Below, one piece after another: positions 8,275 to 16,612 of a DNA stretch of 64,000 nucleotides (position 1 is the first letter of the stretch; the number at the start of each line of letters is the position of its first letter). The position numbers and the translations under genes were made by a program. Location: assembly GCA_016124375.1 (NCBI GenBank), contig WGNV01000004.1, positions 558,001-622,000 of the forward strand, read 5' to 3'. Source of the DNA: Tepidisphaera sp. GTDB lineage: Bacteria > Planctomycetota > Phycisphaerae > Phycisphaerales > UBA1924. The notes under the pieces are model-generated. The model was not told where the DNA came from. It saw nothing but the letters and a program-made list of their open reading frames with translations, and did no database searches.

Positions 8275-9804
8275 TCACTGGTGGACCTGCAACTCCGTCT
8301 CGGTGTTGTACTGCTCTTTCTTCAGGCCTTCGAGCCGCTTGCGCTCCGCGATGTCGCTCTCGACCTTCTTCTTGGCCTTGTCGATGGCCCGCTGGATGTC
8401 CGGGTCTGGCCCGGTGTCGATCTGCACCAGCTCCAGCCCGTTGGGCACGCGGATCTGCTGCACCGTCTCGCGCGACAGGAAGTCGTTCATTGCCGAGACC
8501 CACTCGCGGGTCACCATCAGTTTCGAGTTGGCGTTGAACTGGGCCAGCTTCGCGTTGAAGCGGTTGAGATCAGCCGCCGCACGGCTCACGGCACCGGCGC
8601 GGTACGAGTTGGCCTGGGCGAGGATGTCCGCCACTTCGCCCCCTGAGAGCTTGGAGACCTTCCCGCCCTGGAGGTCTTCGGGCGCCCCGGCCATCTCGAT
8701 CTTTCCGGGCTCCATCTCGACGACGTCCCCGCTCATGATCGCTTCGATGCGCCCGAGCAGGCGCTTGGCCTCCTGCTCAGCCGCGGCCTGGCCCGCGCTG
8801 TCCTTGGCCGCCTCGGCCGCTTCCTGGCGCTTCACCGCGGCCTCGTAGTGCTCGATCTCTCGGATGAGATATGGCGCGGCGTTTCCGGCAACCTCGAGCA
8901 GCTTCTGCTTGCCCTGCGCCTTGGCCGCGTCCACTTCCTTGCGGGCCTCGCTGGAGGCCGCCACCACGCGCTGGAAGTCGCTGCGCACCTTGACGGGCGC
9001 GATGGCATCGACCGGGTCGAGCTGCTCGAGCTTGATCCCGCTCTCGAAGGAATCCAGCGTGTCCTGGGCGATCTGGCGGGCCTTGGAGCGCACCGAGTTG
9101 ATCTGGTCCGACGACTGCGCCAGCAACTGCTCGATCGTGACCCCGGCGCACGCCTGCACGATGCCGGCCTTGACGGCGTTGCGCACCAGGTCCTCGGCCT
9201 GTTCGTCCAGCACATTTTGCGAGTACTTGGCCACATCCTCCACGCTGTAGCCCAAGCGCCAGCGGGTGTGCGCGATGTTTCCCTCGGCCGTCAGCACGCA
9301 GCCGCCCTGCCCGGGCTTCAGGCTTTCGGTGGGCGTGAGCTTGTCGATGCTCTGGTCGGGCGTGGCGTTGGCCACCCAGAAGTCCTTGTCGATCTGGATC
9401 GCCTTGTACGCCCGGTCGACGGTGCGCAGCTCGCCGAGCGGAAAGGGCAGGCTCCACGCAAAGCCGGGGGGCAGGTTCGAGGCCTGGATCTTGCCGAACA
9501 GCAGGCGGATGCCGCGCTCGTTTTCCTTGATCGACCGGAAGCCGCTGGCCAGGTACAGCCCCGCCAGGACCACCATCGCCAGGCGGAGCAGCCACATCAT
9601 CACCTTGAGGGCTTCGGCCAGGCTCTGGTTGGCGGGGTCGAGCATGGCCTGCTCGTCCTCCGCCGCCGTCGTGCCCACCTCGCGCAACTGCACGCTGCCG
9701 CTGCGCCGGGGCGCGGGCGCCTGCCCAGCCTCATCGCCCCCGCCCAGGCCGGGCACGGGCGGATCCGGATCCAGCAGCAACTTCCCGATGGGGTCGAGAC
9801 TCAC
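8275..9804 (-). CDS. hflK: HflK-like SPFH (band 7) membrane protein
   Basis: 509 residues. A proline- and acid-rich cytoplasmic N-terminus (about 95 residues) precedes one transmembrane helix (MVVLAGLYLASGF). Next comes the SPFH domain starting FRSIKENERGIRLLFGKI, with PPGFAWSLPFPLGE as in HflK. A long Ala/Glu/Lys-rich helical region (EARKEVDAAKAQGKQKLLEV and following) then leads to a C-terminal tail. SPFH proteins oligomerise into membrane rings; in E. coli HflK and HflC enclose and restrain the FtsH protease. Translation starts at GTG, overlapping the hflC stop as GTGA, so the two are coupled. No ftsH is in the window, so the partner here may instead be the ABC exporter encoded next. Confidence 0.85.
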   Translation of the reverse strand: MSLDPIGKLLLDPDPPVPGLGGGDEAGQAPAPRRSGSVQLREVGTTAAEDEQAMLDPANQSLAEALKVMMWLLRLAMVVLAGLYLASGFRSIKENERGIRLLFGKIQASNLPPGFAWSLPFPLGELRTVDRAYKAIQIDKDFWVANATPDQSIDKLTPTESLKPGQGGCVLTAEGNIAHTRWRLGYSVEDVAKYSQNVLDEQAEDLVRNAVKAGIVQACAGVTIEQLLAQSSDQINSVRSKARQIAQDTLDSFESGIKLEQLDPVDAIAPVKVRSDFQRVVAASSEARKEVDAAKAQGKQKLLEVAGNAAPYLIREIEHYEAAVKRQEAAEAAKDSAGQAAAEQEAKRLLGRIEAIMSGDVVEMEPGKIEMAGAPEDLQGGKVSKLSGGEVADILAQANSYRAGAVSRAAADLNRFNAKLAQFNANSKLMVTREWVSAMNDFLSRETVQQIRVPNGLELVQIDTGPDPDIQRAIDKAKKKVESDIAERKRLEGLKKEQYNTETELQVHQ

Positions 9805-10826
9805 TTCCCACCCCCGTTCGCGGCGGCGGGCTTGCGCGCGACCGACTCGCCCAGGACTCCCCGGCGCATCACCTCGGGCACCTGCCCGGTCTTGAGATTG
9901 TCGAGTGCGCTGGGGAAGAGCATCGGCACGCCGGGCGTATCACCCGAGAGCACTAGCGTCGTCTGCTTGCCGAAGCCCCCGTCCTTGAGGAACTCCATGG
10001 TCTTCAGGAAGACCGCCAGGTCCCCGTTGGTGTTCATCTGCGCCACGTAGGGCACCGCCTCCAGATCGCCCCGCGACTGGATCTCCTGCGCCAGGGCCGT
10101 CGCGAACTGCTCGATCGTCTTGGCGTCGTTGTCGGCCTTGGAGCGGATGGCCTGGGCCTCGGCCTTGCCGCGGCTCTCGGTCTCCTTGGCGATCTTCTCG
10201 CGGTTGGCCTTCATGCGTTCGAAGACCGTCTTGGTCACCTCTTCGGGCAGCACGATGCGCATGATCCCCACCCGCACCACCTCGATCCCGGCGTCGGAGA
10301 GCGAGATCCCCGTCTTGTCGGCGCTGTTCCGCAGCGTGTCACGCATGCGAACCTCGATCTCGGGCAGCTTGGTCCCGCTGGGCGAGGTCGTGAACAGGTC
10401 GGTCATGTTGTACTGGGCGATGATGCCCGCCGCCGAACGCATCGCCGCTTCCAGCGAGCCCTCGGCCTTGCGGAAGTGCTCCTCGCTGCGTTCGCCCGCG
10501 TTGGAGAAGGTGCGGAAGAACTTGAGCGGATCGCTCACGCGCCAGTCGCAGAACGTCTCGACGACGACCTGCTTGGAGTCGGCGGTCTGCTGCTGCTCAA
10601 ACTTCACGCTGGTGCTGCGCACCCGCGTGTCGTACTTGGTCACGCTCTGGATCGGGTATGGCCACTTGAAGCGCAGGCCGGGCGTCAGGTGCACGTCCTT
10701 CTCGGTCGCCTGGCCAAAGGTCGTCAGCACCGCCGCCTCGGTGTAGCGCACCGTGTACGTCGCGGCAAACGCGAACAGGGCCAACAGAAACACGCCCGCC
10801 AGAATGATTCGGATAACCAGTTGCAC
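9801..10826 (-). CDS. hflC: HflC-like SPFH (band 7) membrane protein
   Basis: 341 residues from the GTG at 10826, which has AGGAG 8 nt upstream; the ORF-track start would almost abut the preceding gene and lacks such a site. An N-terminal anchor (VQLVIRIILAGVFLLALFAF) is followed by the SPFH domain (TEAAVLTTFGQAT, then LTPGLRFKWPYPIQSV). A helical segment rich in Glu, Lys and Arg contains the HflC-like MKANREKIAKETESRGKAEA. The end resembles HflC in placing a Y-V-A-Q-M-type and an F-L-K-T-M-E-F segment. It is expected to assemble with HflK in the inner membrane. It overlaps hflK by 4 nt. Confidence 0.87.
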   Translation of the reverse strand: MQLVIRIILAGVFLLALFAFAATYTVRYTEAAVLTTFGQATEKDVHLTPGLRFKWPYPIQSVTKYDTRVRSTSVKFEQQQTADSKQVVVETFCDWRVSDPLKFFRTFSNAGERSEEHFRKAEGSLEAAMRSAAGIIAQYNMTDLFTTSPSGTKLPEIEVRMRDTLRNSADKTGISLSDAGIEVVRVGIMRIVLPEEVTKTVFERMKANREKIAKETESRGKAEAQAIRSKADNDAKTIEQFATALAQEIQSRGDLEAVPYVAQMNTNGDLAVFLKTMEFLKDGGFGKQTTLVLSGDTPGVPMLFPSALDNLKTGQVPEVMRRGVLGESVARKPAAANGGGK

Positions 10827-10882
10827 GCGGAAAACTCCTGTTGCTCGCCGGCCGGGCCCCGCCCGCGCCGTCACCTACTCGC

Positions 10883-12991
10883 CTACTTGCTGTTGTCCGA
10901 CTTGAAAATCTCGGTGCCGAAGTCCTTTGGCTTGATGTCCAGGTTCAGGCGGTTCTGCACCTCGTCCGAAAGGATCAGCACGCGGGTGTTCGCCAGCGCC
11001 GTCTTCATCGAGTCGAAGAACGTGTTCAGCCTGAAGAGCTCCGGAGCGGCCAGGTACAGAGCCTCCTTGCCCTTGTAACCCATCGCCTCGCCCCGCGCCG
11101 AGAGGTTGGCCTGCCAGCGGGCCCGGCGCGCGTCGGCCAGCTTCGCCGCCGTCGAGCCCCCCGCCTCCAGCAGCATCTCCTGCACCTTGAGCTGGTGCTC
11201 GACCAGCGCCTTGGACGCCGCGATCGCCTCGGGCGAACCCGGCTTGGCCGCCGACGCCGCCGCCTTCAACTGCTCATCGACCTTCACCTCGGCCGTGAGA
11301 CGCTCGGCCAGCGCCGCGTCGCCCACCACCTCGGTCAGTTTCTGAATGGCGTCCGACTCGGCCGACAGGATCCTCGCTTCGTATCGCTGCCCGGCCTGCA
11401 CGGGCGTCTCGAACGCCGCCGCCGTGTCCTTGGGCGGGTGCACCCCGGCGATGGCCAGCAGCACGATCTCCACCCCCGCGCCGCGGGGCTTGCCGTCCGG
11501 GCCCGGGTTCAACTGATCAAACGCCTTCTGCACCCGGTCGCGCAGCTGATCCGAAAGCTTGATCCGGTCGCCACCCAGCACCGTGTCCAGCGTCTGGTTC
11601 TGGAAGAACTGCGTCGTCTCCCGCCGCGCAATCGCCCGCAGCAGATCATCCCGCTCCTCGGGTGCGGCCAGTTCATCAAACAGCTTCACATCGCTCACGC
11701 GGTACTGCATCGGAATCTCGACCGACACCGCCGCCACGTCCACCACGTCCGCCCCTTGCACGTTCTCCCCGCCCGGGCCGATCCGCACGTACTGCCACAC
11801 TTCCTCGCCCACGTGGTCGTTGGTCCAGAGGATGGGCTCCTTGGTGATCGCCGGCTGCGTGCCAAGCTGCATCAGCCGCAGCCCAGTCACCGTCCGGTCC
11901 TTCAGCACCAGGTTCTGCTTGTCATCCTTCTCGAAGTACTCGGGCACGTACGACGTCTCGATCGGCCACATCCACTTCAGGTGCGGGCCCGGACCGACCG
12001 CCCGCCCCACGGGCTCACCGAACCGCAAGATAATCGCCCGCTGGTGGGGCTGAACCACCACCACGCACGTCAGCAGCCAGCCGATCGCCGCCGCCGCCAG
12101 CGCCAGCGGCGCCAGGCTGCGGCTCAGCAGCCGGTACGCCCACCCGCTCGTGACGTCAAAGCCCAACTGGTAGTTCACCGCGTCGCTGATCGACTGCGCG
12201 ATCCGGTCCGGTGCCGCCGCGAACCCCAGCAGGCGGCTCTCAAACGCCGCCCGGGGCATGTCCCCCGCCTTGCGCGGGCGATAGATCGCCAGCAGGAACT
12301 GCACCACCATCTCGGCGCCGACCACCACCAGGAACACCGCGCTGGTCCGGGGCAGATACCTCACCAGCACGTCCGGGCCGATGTAGTCAACCAGGTGCGC
12401 CACCGCGATCGCCAGCCACAGGATCGACGACCCGACCGTGAACGCCGCGCCCGCCTTCAGATTGCTCCACACAGGCTGCTTGGCCAGGCCCGCGGCGTAC
12501 CTCGCCACCACGAAGCCCAGCGCCGCGATGCCGATCCCCAGCCCCAGGCCCCAGCCCGGATACATGGGCGGCGCAATCGCCGCCGGCACCGGCCCCGCCT
12601 GCATGTACCGCAGCACGCCCCCGCCGATCAACGCCCCGGCGATCAACAGCGAAGCGATCGGAAACAGAAACCGATACAGGCCCGCCAGCCGCTTGGCCGC
12701 CGGGCGAAAATCCTCCTGGCTCGAAAAGACCGAGGTGCCCGCAGTGGGTCCCGCGGCCAGCGCCTCGATCTCCATCGCCTCGACGCGCTCGCGCCGGTGC
12801 TGGTCATAGATGATCGCCAGCACCAGCCACGCCGCGGCCCCCGCGGCCATGAAGATCGCCGCCGTCACCGCCGCCTGTTCACCGGACTTGACGCCGTAGA
12901 ACAGCGTGACCCCGGCCAGGCCCAACTGCAGAAACACGCCGCGGATGCTGACCGTCGCCGCACTCCGAAACGTCTGAAAGTCTGCTCTCAT
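10883..12991 (-). CDS. SPFH/HflK-like protein with multi-helix N-terminal membrane domain
   Basis: 702 residues from ATG 12991 (MRADFQTF), with GAGGA about 11 nt upstream. Roughly the first 310 residues carry about seven hydrophobic helices, among them AAVTAAIFMAAGAAAWLVLA, LGLGIGIAALGFVVAR and LAPLALAAAAIGWLLTCVVV. The last helix runs straight into an SPFH domain starting VQPHQRAIILRFGEPVG, which ends in NTRVLILSDEVQNRLNLDI. This is an HflK-type domain with a polytopic membrane module replacing the usual single anchor. It is the first gene of the minus-strand run, 56 nt before hflC. The role is unknown; three adjacent SPFH genes suggest a hetero-oligomeric assembly. Confidence 0.83.
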   Translation of the reverse strand: MRADFQTFRSAATVSIRGVFLQLGLAGVTLFYGVKSGEQAAVTAAIFMAAGAAAWLVLAIIYDQHRRERVEAMEIEALAAGPTAGTSVFSSQEDFRPAAKRLAGLYRFLFPIASLLIAGALIGGGVLRYMQAGPVPAAIAPPMYPGWGLGLGIGIAALGFVVARYAAGLAKQPVWSNLKAGAAFTVGSSILWLAIAVAHLVDYIGPDVLVRYLPRTSAVFLVVVGAEMVVQFLLAIYRPRKAGDMPRAAFESRLLGFAAAPDRIAQSISDAVNYQLGFDVTSGWAYRLLSRSLAPLALAAAAIGWLLTCVVVVQPHQRAIILRFGEPVGRAVGPGPHLKWMWPIETSYVPEYFEKDDKQNLVLKDRTVTGLRLMQLGTQPAITKEPILWTNDHVGEEVWQYVRIGPGGENVQGADVVDVAAVSVEIPMQYRVSDVKLFDELAAPEERDDLLRAIARRETTQFFQNQTLDTVLGGDRIKLSDQLRDRVQKAFDQLNPGPDGKPRGAGVEIVLLAIAGVHPPKDTAAAFETPVQAGQRYEARILSAESDAIQKLTEVVGDAALAERLTAEVKVDEQLKAAASAAKPGSPEAIAASKALVEHQLKVQEMLLEAGGSTAAKLADARRARWQANLSARGEAMGYKGKEALYLAAPELFRLNTFFDSMKTALANTRVLILSDEVQNRLNLDIKPKDFGTEIFKSDNSK

Positions 12992-13614
12992 GCTGGTTCC
13001 AGTCCTCAAGACAAAGAAGACACGCTCGCCAACCCGCGCTCGTTCACCACGCCGACCACGCCGGCGCATCCGCTGCGCCCGCCCAATCCTCCCTGCTCAC
13101 CGCTTCGCCGACGCGTGACAGACCCGCACGCGCTCTCCCCAAGGCGAACCCATCCAGACATGCAACGCCCGATCCGCTCCGTCACTCCCACCAACCCGGG
13201 CCTGCCTGACCGGAACGCGGGGTCGCTATTGTGCCCGCAACTCGTCCCGGTTTCCAGTTGCCTTCCGCCCCTTCGCCCGCATCCACACCAACACGACCCC
13301 AACAGCCGACGCCCAGCCCGCTCCTCCGTCACCCTGCGCCACCGGCCATTTGTGCGCTCGCTCCCCACCTTGCCCGACTCAGATTCTCCGCTTCGCACGC
13401 CGAACCCTTGCCCGCCGCCGGCGTACTCACCCGCATATACCCCTCGAACTCACCCGTTTCGCCTTCAAACCCCGGAAAAAAACCGGCCCTTCAATGACAC
13501 GACCAAGGCCTTCTCGGCCTCCTCGCCGTTGATGTACGACCGGACCGCCGCTATGTTCGTCGCTCTTTCACGATTCTCGATTTCGGCCCCCGCGGCTCGC
13601 GTCACCCCACCCTC
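12992..13614. other. Divergent intergenic region with no supported gene
   Basis: 623 bp between the SPFH run (leftward) and the ABC-2 permease (rightward). It is rich in C and T on the plus strand, and the open frames crossing it have no recognisable protein character. Promoters for both units should lie here, but no convincing -35/-10 pair could be picked by eye. Confidence 0.55.
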
Positions 13615-14973
13615 ATGCTGACCCAACTCCTCACCATCGCCCGCAACACGTTCATCGAGAGCGTGCGTCAGCCCATCGTCTTCATCCTCATCCTCATCGC
13701 CGGGCTCATCCAGGTTCTCAACACCTGGAGCACCGCCTACTCCATGGACAACGATGTCATCGGGCCCCTCACCGGTGACAACAAACTCCTCTTCGATTTC
13801 AGCCTCGGCACCATCTTTGTGCTCGGCACCGTGCTCGCCGGCTTCGTCGCCACCGCCGTCATCAGCCGCGAAATCGAAAACAAAACCGTCCTCACCATCG
13901 TCAGCAAACCCGTGGGCCGCGTGACGCTCATCCTCGGGAAATTCCTGGGTGTCACGACGTGCGTGGTCATCTCGACCATCGCCATGCTTGTCTTCCTGCT
14001 CCTGGCGCTGCGTCACGGGGTCATGTCCACCGCCGCCGACGAGCTCGACGGACCCGTGCTCGTCTTTGGCCTGGGCGCCATCGCCCTGGCCATGGGTCTG
14101 GCAGCATGGTGCAACTACTTCTACGGCTGGAACTTCCCGCAGACCATGGTCGTCCTCATGGTCCCCTTCCTGGTGCTGGGCTACGTCGGTGTGCTGCTGC
14201 TCGACAAGAAGTGGGCCCTGCAGCCGATCACCCACGATCTGCAGCCGCAGATCCTGATCGCCTGCTCGTGCCTGCTCATGGCGGTGCTGGTGCTGTGCGC
14301 CGTCGCGACCGCCGCCTCCACGCGCCTGGGGCAGGTGATGACCATCGTGGTGTGCGTGGGCGTCTTCCTGCTGGCCCTGCTCTCCAACTACCTCTTTGGC
14401 CGCTTCGTCTTCAGCAACACACTGATCGGCACCGTGACCAGCGTCACCTCGCCCGACCCCGCCAAGGCCGCCTTCGACGAGCCGGGCGACACCCTGGTGA
14501 TCGATCTCGAGCGCCCGCCCGATGAATCGCTGCGGGCGGGTGATCCCTTCTACTACAGCCCCAGCCCCAATGGCTTTCCGATGATCCCCCGCGCCACCTA
14601 CCCTGGGATCAAGGGCAAGCTGGACGACGCCACGGCGCTGCTCGGCCCTCAGGCCCCCTCCAGCATCGTCATCACGTCCATCGACGGCAAGACGCTGACC
14701 GTCCGCAACGTGGGCGCCACGCCCGTGCCGATCTACCGCGCCCCTGAACAGGGCGACTACGTCTTCCACGCCCAGACGCACATCCACCCCGTGCCGCTGG
14801 TGCTGTGGGGCGCGCTTCCCAATCTCCAGTTCTTCTGGATGCTCGACGCCATCACGCAGATCCGCGCCATCCCGCCCCTCTACGTTGGGCTGGTCGGGGT
14901 CTATTCGCTCGCCCAGATCGGCGCGTTCCTCAGCCTGGGCGTCATCCTGTTCCAGGGCCGCGACGTCGGGTAG
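13615..14973 (+). CDS. ABC-2 type transporter permease
   Basis: 452 residues with about seven membrane helices. The N-terminus (LLTIARNTFIESVRQPIVFI) is typical of NatB/NosY-like permeases, followed by helices such as GTIFVLGTVLAGFVATAVIS. The motif SREIENKTVLTIVSKPVGR is a conserved cytoplasmic loop of this class. A soluble segment of about 130 residues (from SPDPAKAAFDEPGD) separates the final helix (YVGLVGVYSLAQIGAFLSLG). No ATPase is encoded on this strand; the ATPase of the divergent operon is the nearest candidate. A small membrane protein follows 111 nt downstream. Confidence 0.85.
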   Translation: MLTQLLTIARNTFIESVRQPIVFILILIAGLIQVLNTWSTAYSMDNDVIGPLTGDNKLLFDFSLGTIFVLGTVLAGFVATAVISREIENKTVLTIVSKPVGRVTLILGKFLGVTTCVVISTIAMLVFLLLALRHGVMSTAADELDGPVLVFGLGAIALAMGLAAWCNYFYGWNFPQTMVVLMVPFLVLGYVGVLLLDKKWALQPITHDLQPQILIACSCLLMAVLVLCAVATAASTRLGQVMTIVVCVGVFLLALLSNYLFGRFVFSNTLIGTVTSVTSPDPAKAAFDEPGDTLVIDLERPPDESLRAGDPFYYSPSPNGFPMIPRATYPGIKGKLDDATALLGPQAPSSIVITSIDGKTLTVRNVGATPVPIYRAPEQGDYVFHAQTHIHPVPLVLWGALPNLQFFWMLDAITQIRAIPPLYVGLVGVYSLAQIGAFLSLGVILFQGRDVG

Positions 14974-15084
14974 GCCCCTTCCCGATTCCTGGCGGGCGTA
15001 TACACTTTCGGTTCAAGCCGTTTCCCGAGGGTTGGCCCCCCTCTTCAGGGCCAACCGACCAGCGTGCGAGTTCAGGAGCCACTC

Positions 15085-15360
15085 ATGCCCCGCGGATCTC
15101 TCAGCTCATCCAAGAGTGCACCGAAAAAAGAAGGCATTTCGCCCGACAAGATCAAGCTCGCCATCGCGGCCGTTGTTCTGCTCGCCGGCCTCGGGCTCAT
15201 CCTTTACAACCTGGGCCTCATCGGCCCCAACCCCGCGACGCGGCCTCTGCCTCCCCAGCCCGTGGACATCCAGCTCTCTCCCGAAGAGCAGAAGCAGGTC
15301 GATCAGGCCAAGCAGAAGCAGGAAGAGTACATGAAGACCCACCCGCCCGCGGGTTCGTGA
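15085..15360 (+). CDS. Small single-pass membrane protein
   Basis: 91 residues from ATG 15085, which has AGGAG 6 nt upstream; the ORF-track start seven codons earlier has no such signal. A basic Ser/Lys-rich N-terminus precedes one helix (LAIAAVVLLAGLGLILYNLG). A proline-rich linker and a short charged helix (LSPEEQKQVDQAKQKQEEYM) follow. It is probably anchored with the C-terminus outside. It follows the ABC-2 permease and may be its accessory. No family is recognised. Confidence 0.72.
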   Translation: MPRGSLSSSKSAPKKEGISPDKIKLAIAAVVLLAGLGLILYNLGLIGPNPATRPLPPQPVDIQLSPEEQKQVDQAKQKQEEYMKTHPPAGS

Positions 15361-15398
15361 TTTTCCGCGCTTCGCGCCGCGTGCCTCGACACTCCATC

Positions 15399-15435
15399 AA
15401 AAACAAAAAACACCCCGAAGCCGGCGGCTCCGGGG
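15399..15435 (-). terminator. Strong intrinsic terminator, minus strand
   Basis: Read on the minus strand, CCCCGGAGCC-GCC-GGCTTCGGGG forms a 10-bp stem with one G-U pair and is followed by TGTTTTTTGTTTTT. It lies about 200 nt after the stop of the PEP-CTERM-like gene and probably ends its transcript. On the plus strand the stem has a mismatch and no T run. Confidence 0.8.
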
Positions 15436-15637
15436 CGTTGTGTGTCGCGCCCTACATCACGGCGCGTCGTGGGCACGCATGGCTCCACGGGCCGTGAGGA
15501 GAAGCGCCCGTATCGCCGCACCACGAATGTCCCGCGCGGGATCTTCTCCCTCGCGGTTCGATCACCACCTCCGGACGGCTGTCACCGACCTCGCCCACCC
15601 TGGCCACCCGGGGCTTCAACGCGTTTGCGAATCCAAC

Positions 15638-16492
15638 TCAGCCCCTCGCCCGTCTCCCACGCCCCGCCAGCATCGCCCCAGCCGCCAACACCGCCCCGAC
15701 GGACGGCGAAGGCACCGGAATCACGCTATCTAGATACCCCTCCAACGTCCGCAAGGTTGCAAAAGTTGCAATTTGTGCTGTCGCCAAGGGCGTATTAATC
15801 CCCACATGAATATGCCCGCCCGCGAAACACTGGGCCGGGTCGTTCGGTGAGCTATGCAGGTTCTGATACCACGCCCCGTGGTAACTCGTGAACTCCGACA
15901 CAAACGTGCCCCCAAAGTTATTACTGGTGTCGATGAACGCATTGAACCCCGGAATCGCCGCCTGCACCGCCGTCCGGATGTCGCTCATTGGCAGCGACGA
16001 ATACCGGATCATGCCGTCCGGCTCGCTGGCGATCGGCAGATCCGGCGTCGGCTGCGTCGGCGCGAGGTAATCGGGCGACCACTGGTTCAGGGGCAGCTTG
16101 CGGGCCCGCGACTCCAGTTCCCAGTTGCTCCCGGGGTCACCCCGACTGAACGTAATAATCGCGCAGGGCTTCAACTCCCCCGTGATCCGCCAGAAATCCG
16201 CCGACGCCGCCTGGTAATCGACCTGAAAATCGCCGGTGCCCCGCGGATTCTGGTTCACCCCGCCCGGGAACTCGGGGAAATACGAGTAGATGTTGTACCC
16301 GCGCCCCTCCCAGTTGAGGCCCTGCCATCCCCCCGGGTTCTGGCTTGAGTTCTGCGAGAACGGGCGCAGCATCTCGTTGGTCGGGGGCCAGTAGCCCGTG
16401 ATCATGATGTTGCGGGTGAACTCGCCGCGCGCCACGCCCGACGCCGCCAAAGCCGCCGCCGTCGCCATCATCGCCGCACTTTTCCACGCCAT
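15638..16492 (-). CDS. Exported protein with pyroglutamyl-peptidase-like core and PEP-CTERM-like tail
   Basis: 284 residues from ATG 16492 (MAWKSAAMM), with GGAGG 4 nt upstream. It has a signal peptide ending near VARGEF. The body has ITGYWPPTNEMLRPF, a CAIITFSRGDPGSNWELE stretch, FVSEFTSYHGAWY and AGGHIHVG. The last resembles the G-F-I-H-V-P histidine motif of peptidase C15, but the position expected to hold the catalytic Cys reads Ser (TFVSE). The tail IPVPSPSVGAVLAAGAMLAG plus GRGRR is a PEP-CTERM-like sorting signal (motif, hydrophobic stretch, arginines), which predicts exosortase processing. Export and sorting look well supported; the C15 relationship is tentative and activity doubtful. 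Confidence 0.68.
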   Translation of the reverse strand: MAWKSAAMMATAAALAASGVARGEFTRNIMITGYWPPTNEMLRPFSQNSSQNPGGWQGLNWEGRGYNIYSYFPEFPGGVNQNPRGTGDFQVDYQAASADFWRITGELKPCAIITFSRGDPGSNWELESRARKLPLNQWSPDYLAPTQPTPDLPIASEPDGMIRYSSLPMSDIRTAVQAAIPGFNAFIDTSNNFGGTFVSEFTSYHGAWYQNLHSSPNDPAQCFAGGHIHVGINTPLATAQIATFATLRTLEGYLDSVIPVPSPSVGAVLAAGAMLAGRGRRARG

Positions 16493-16612
16493 GGGGCCTC
16501 CAGTCTTGAATAAGACCTGCCCCTCTCCCCCACGTCCCCCACAACGTACCTCAGATTTGCCGAAATACCACAATTCTGTTCGGAATATTTGTGGTTCGTC
16601 GCCTGCCGGCGT

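Noticed and set aside
4533-8537. 1334-codon open frame on the plus strand
   Set aside because: It runs antisense to the anchored protein, the ABC-2 permease and the ABC ATPase. Its product is rich in Arg, Gln, His and Gly with no motif. High GC makes such frames stay open.
10841-13621. 926-codon plus-strand frame
   Set aside because: Antisense to the SPFH gene and Arg/Gln/His-rich; the minus-strand frame has recognisable domains.
13465-14787. 440-codon minus-strand frame
   Set aside because: Antisense to the ABC-2 permease with Asp/Gly/Glu-rich shadow composition.
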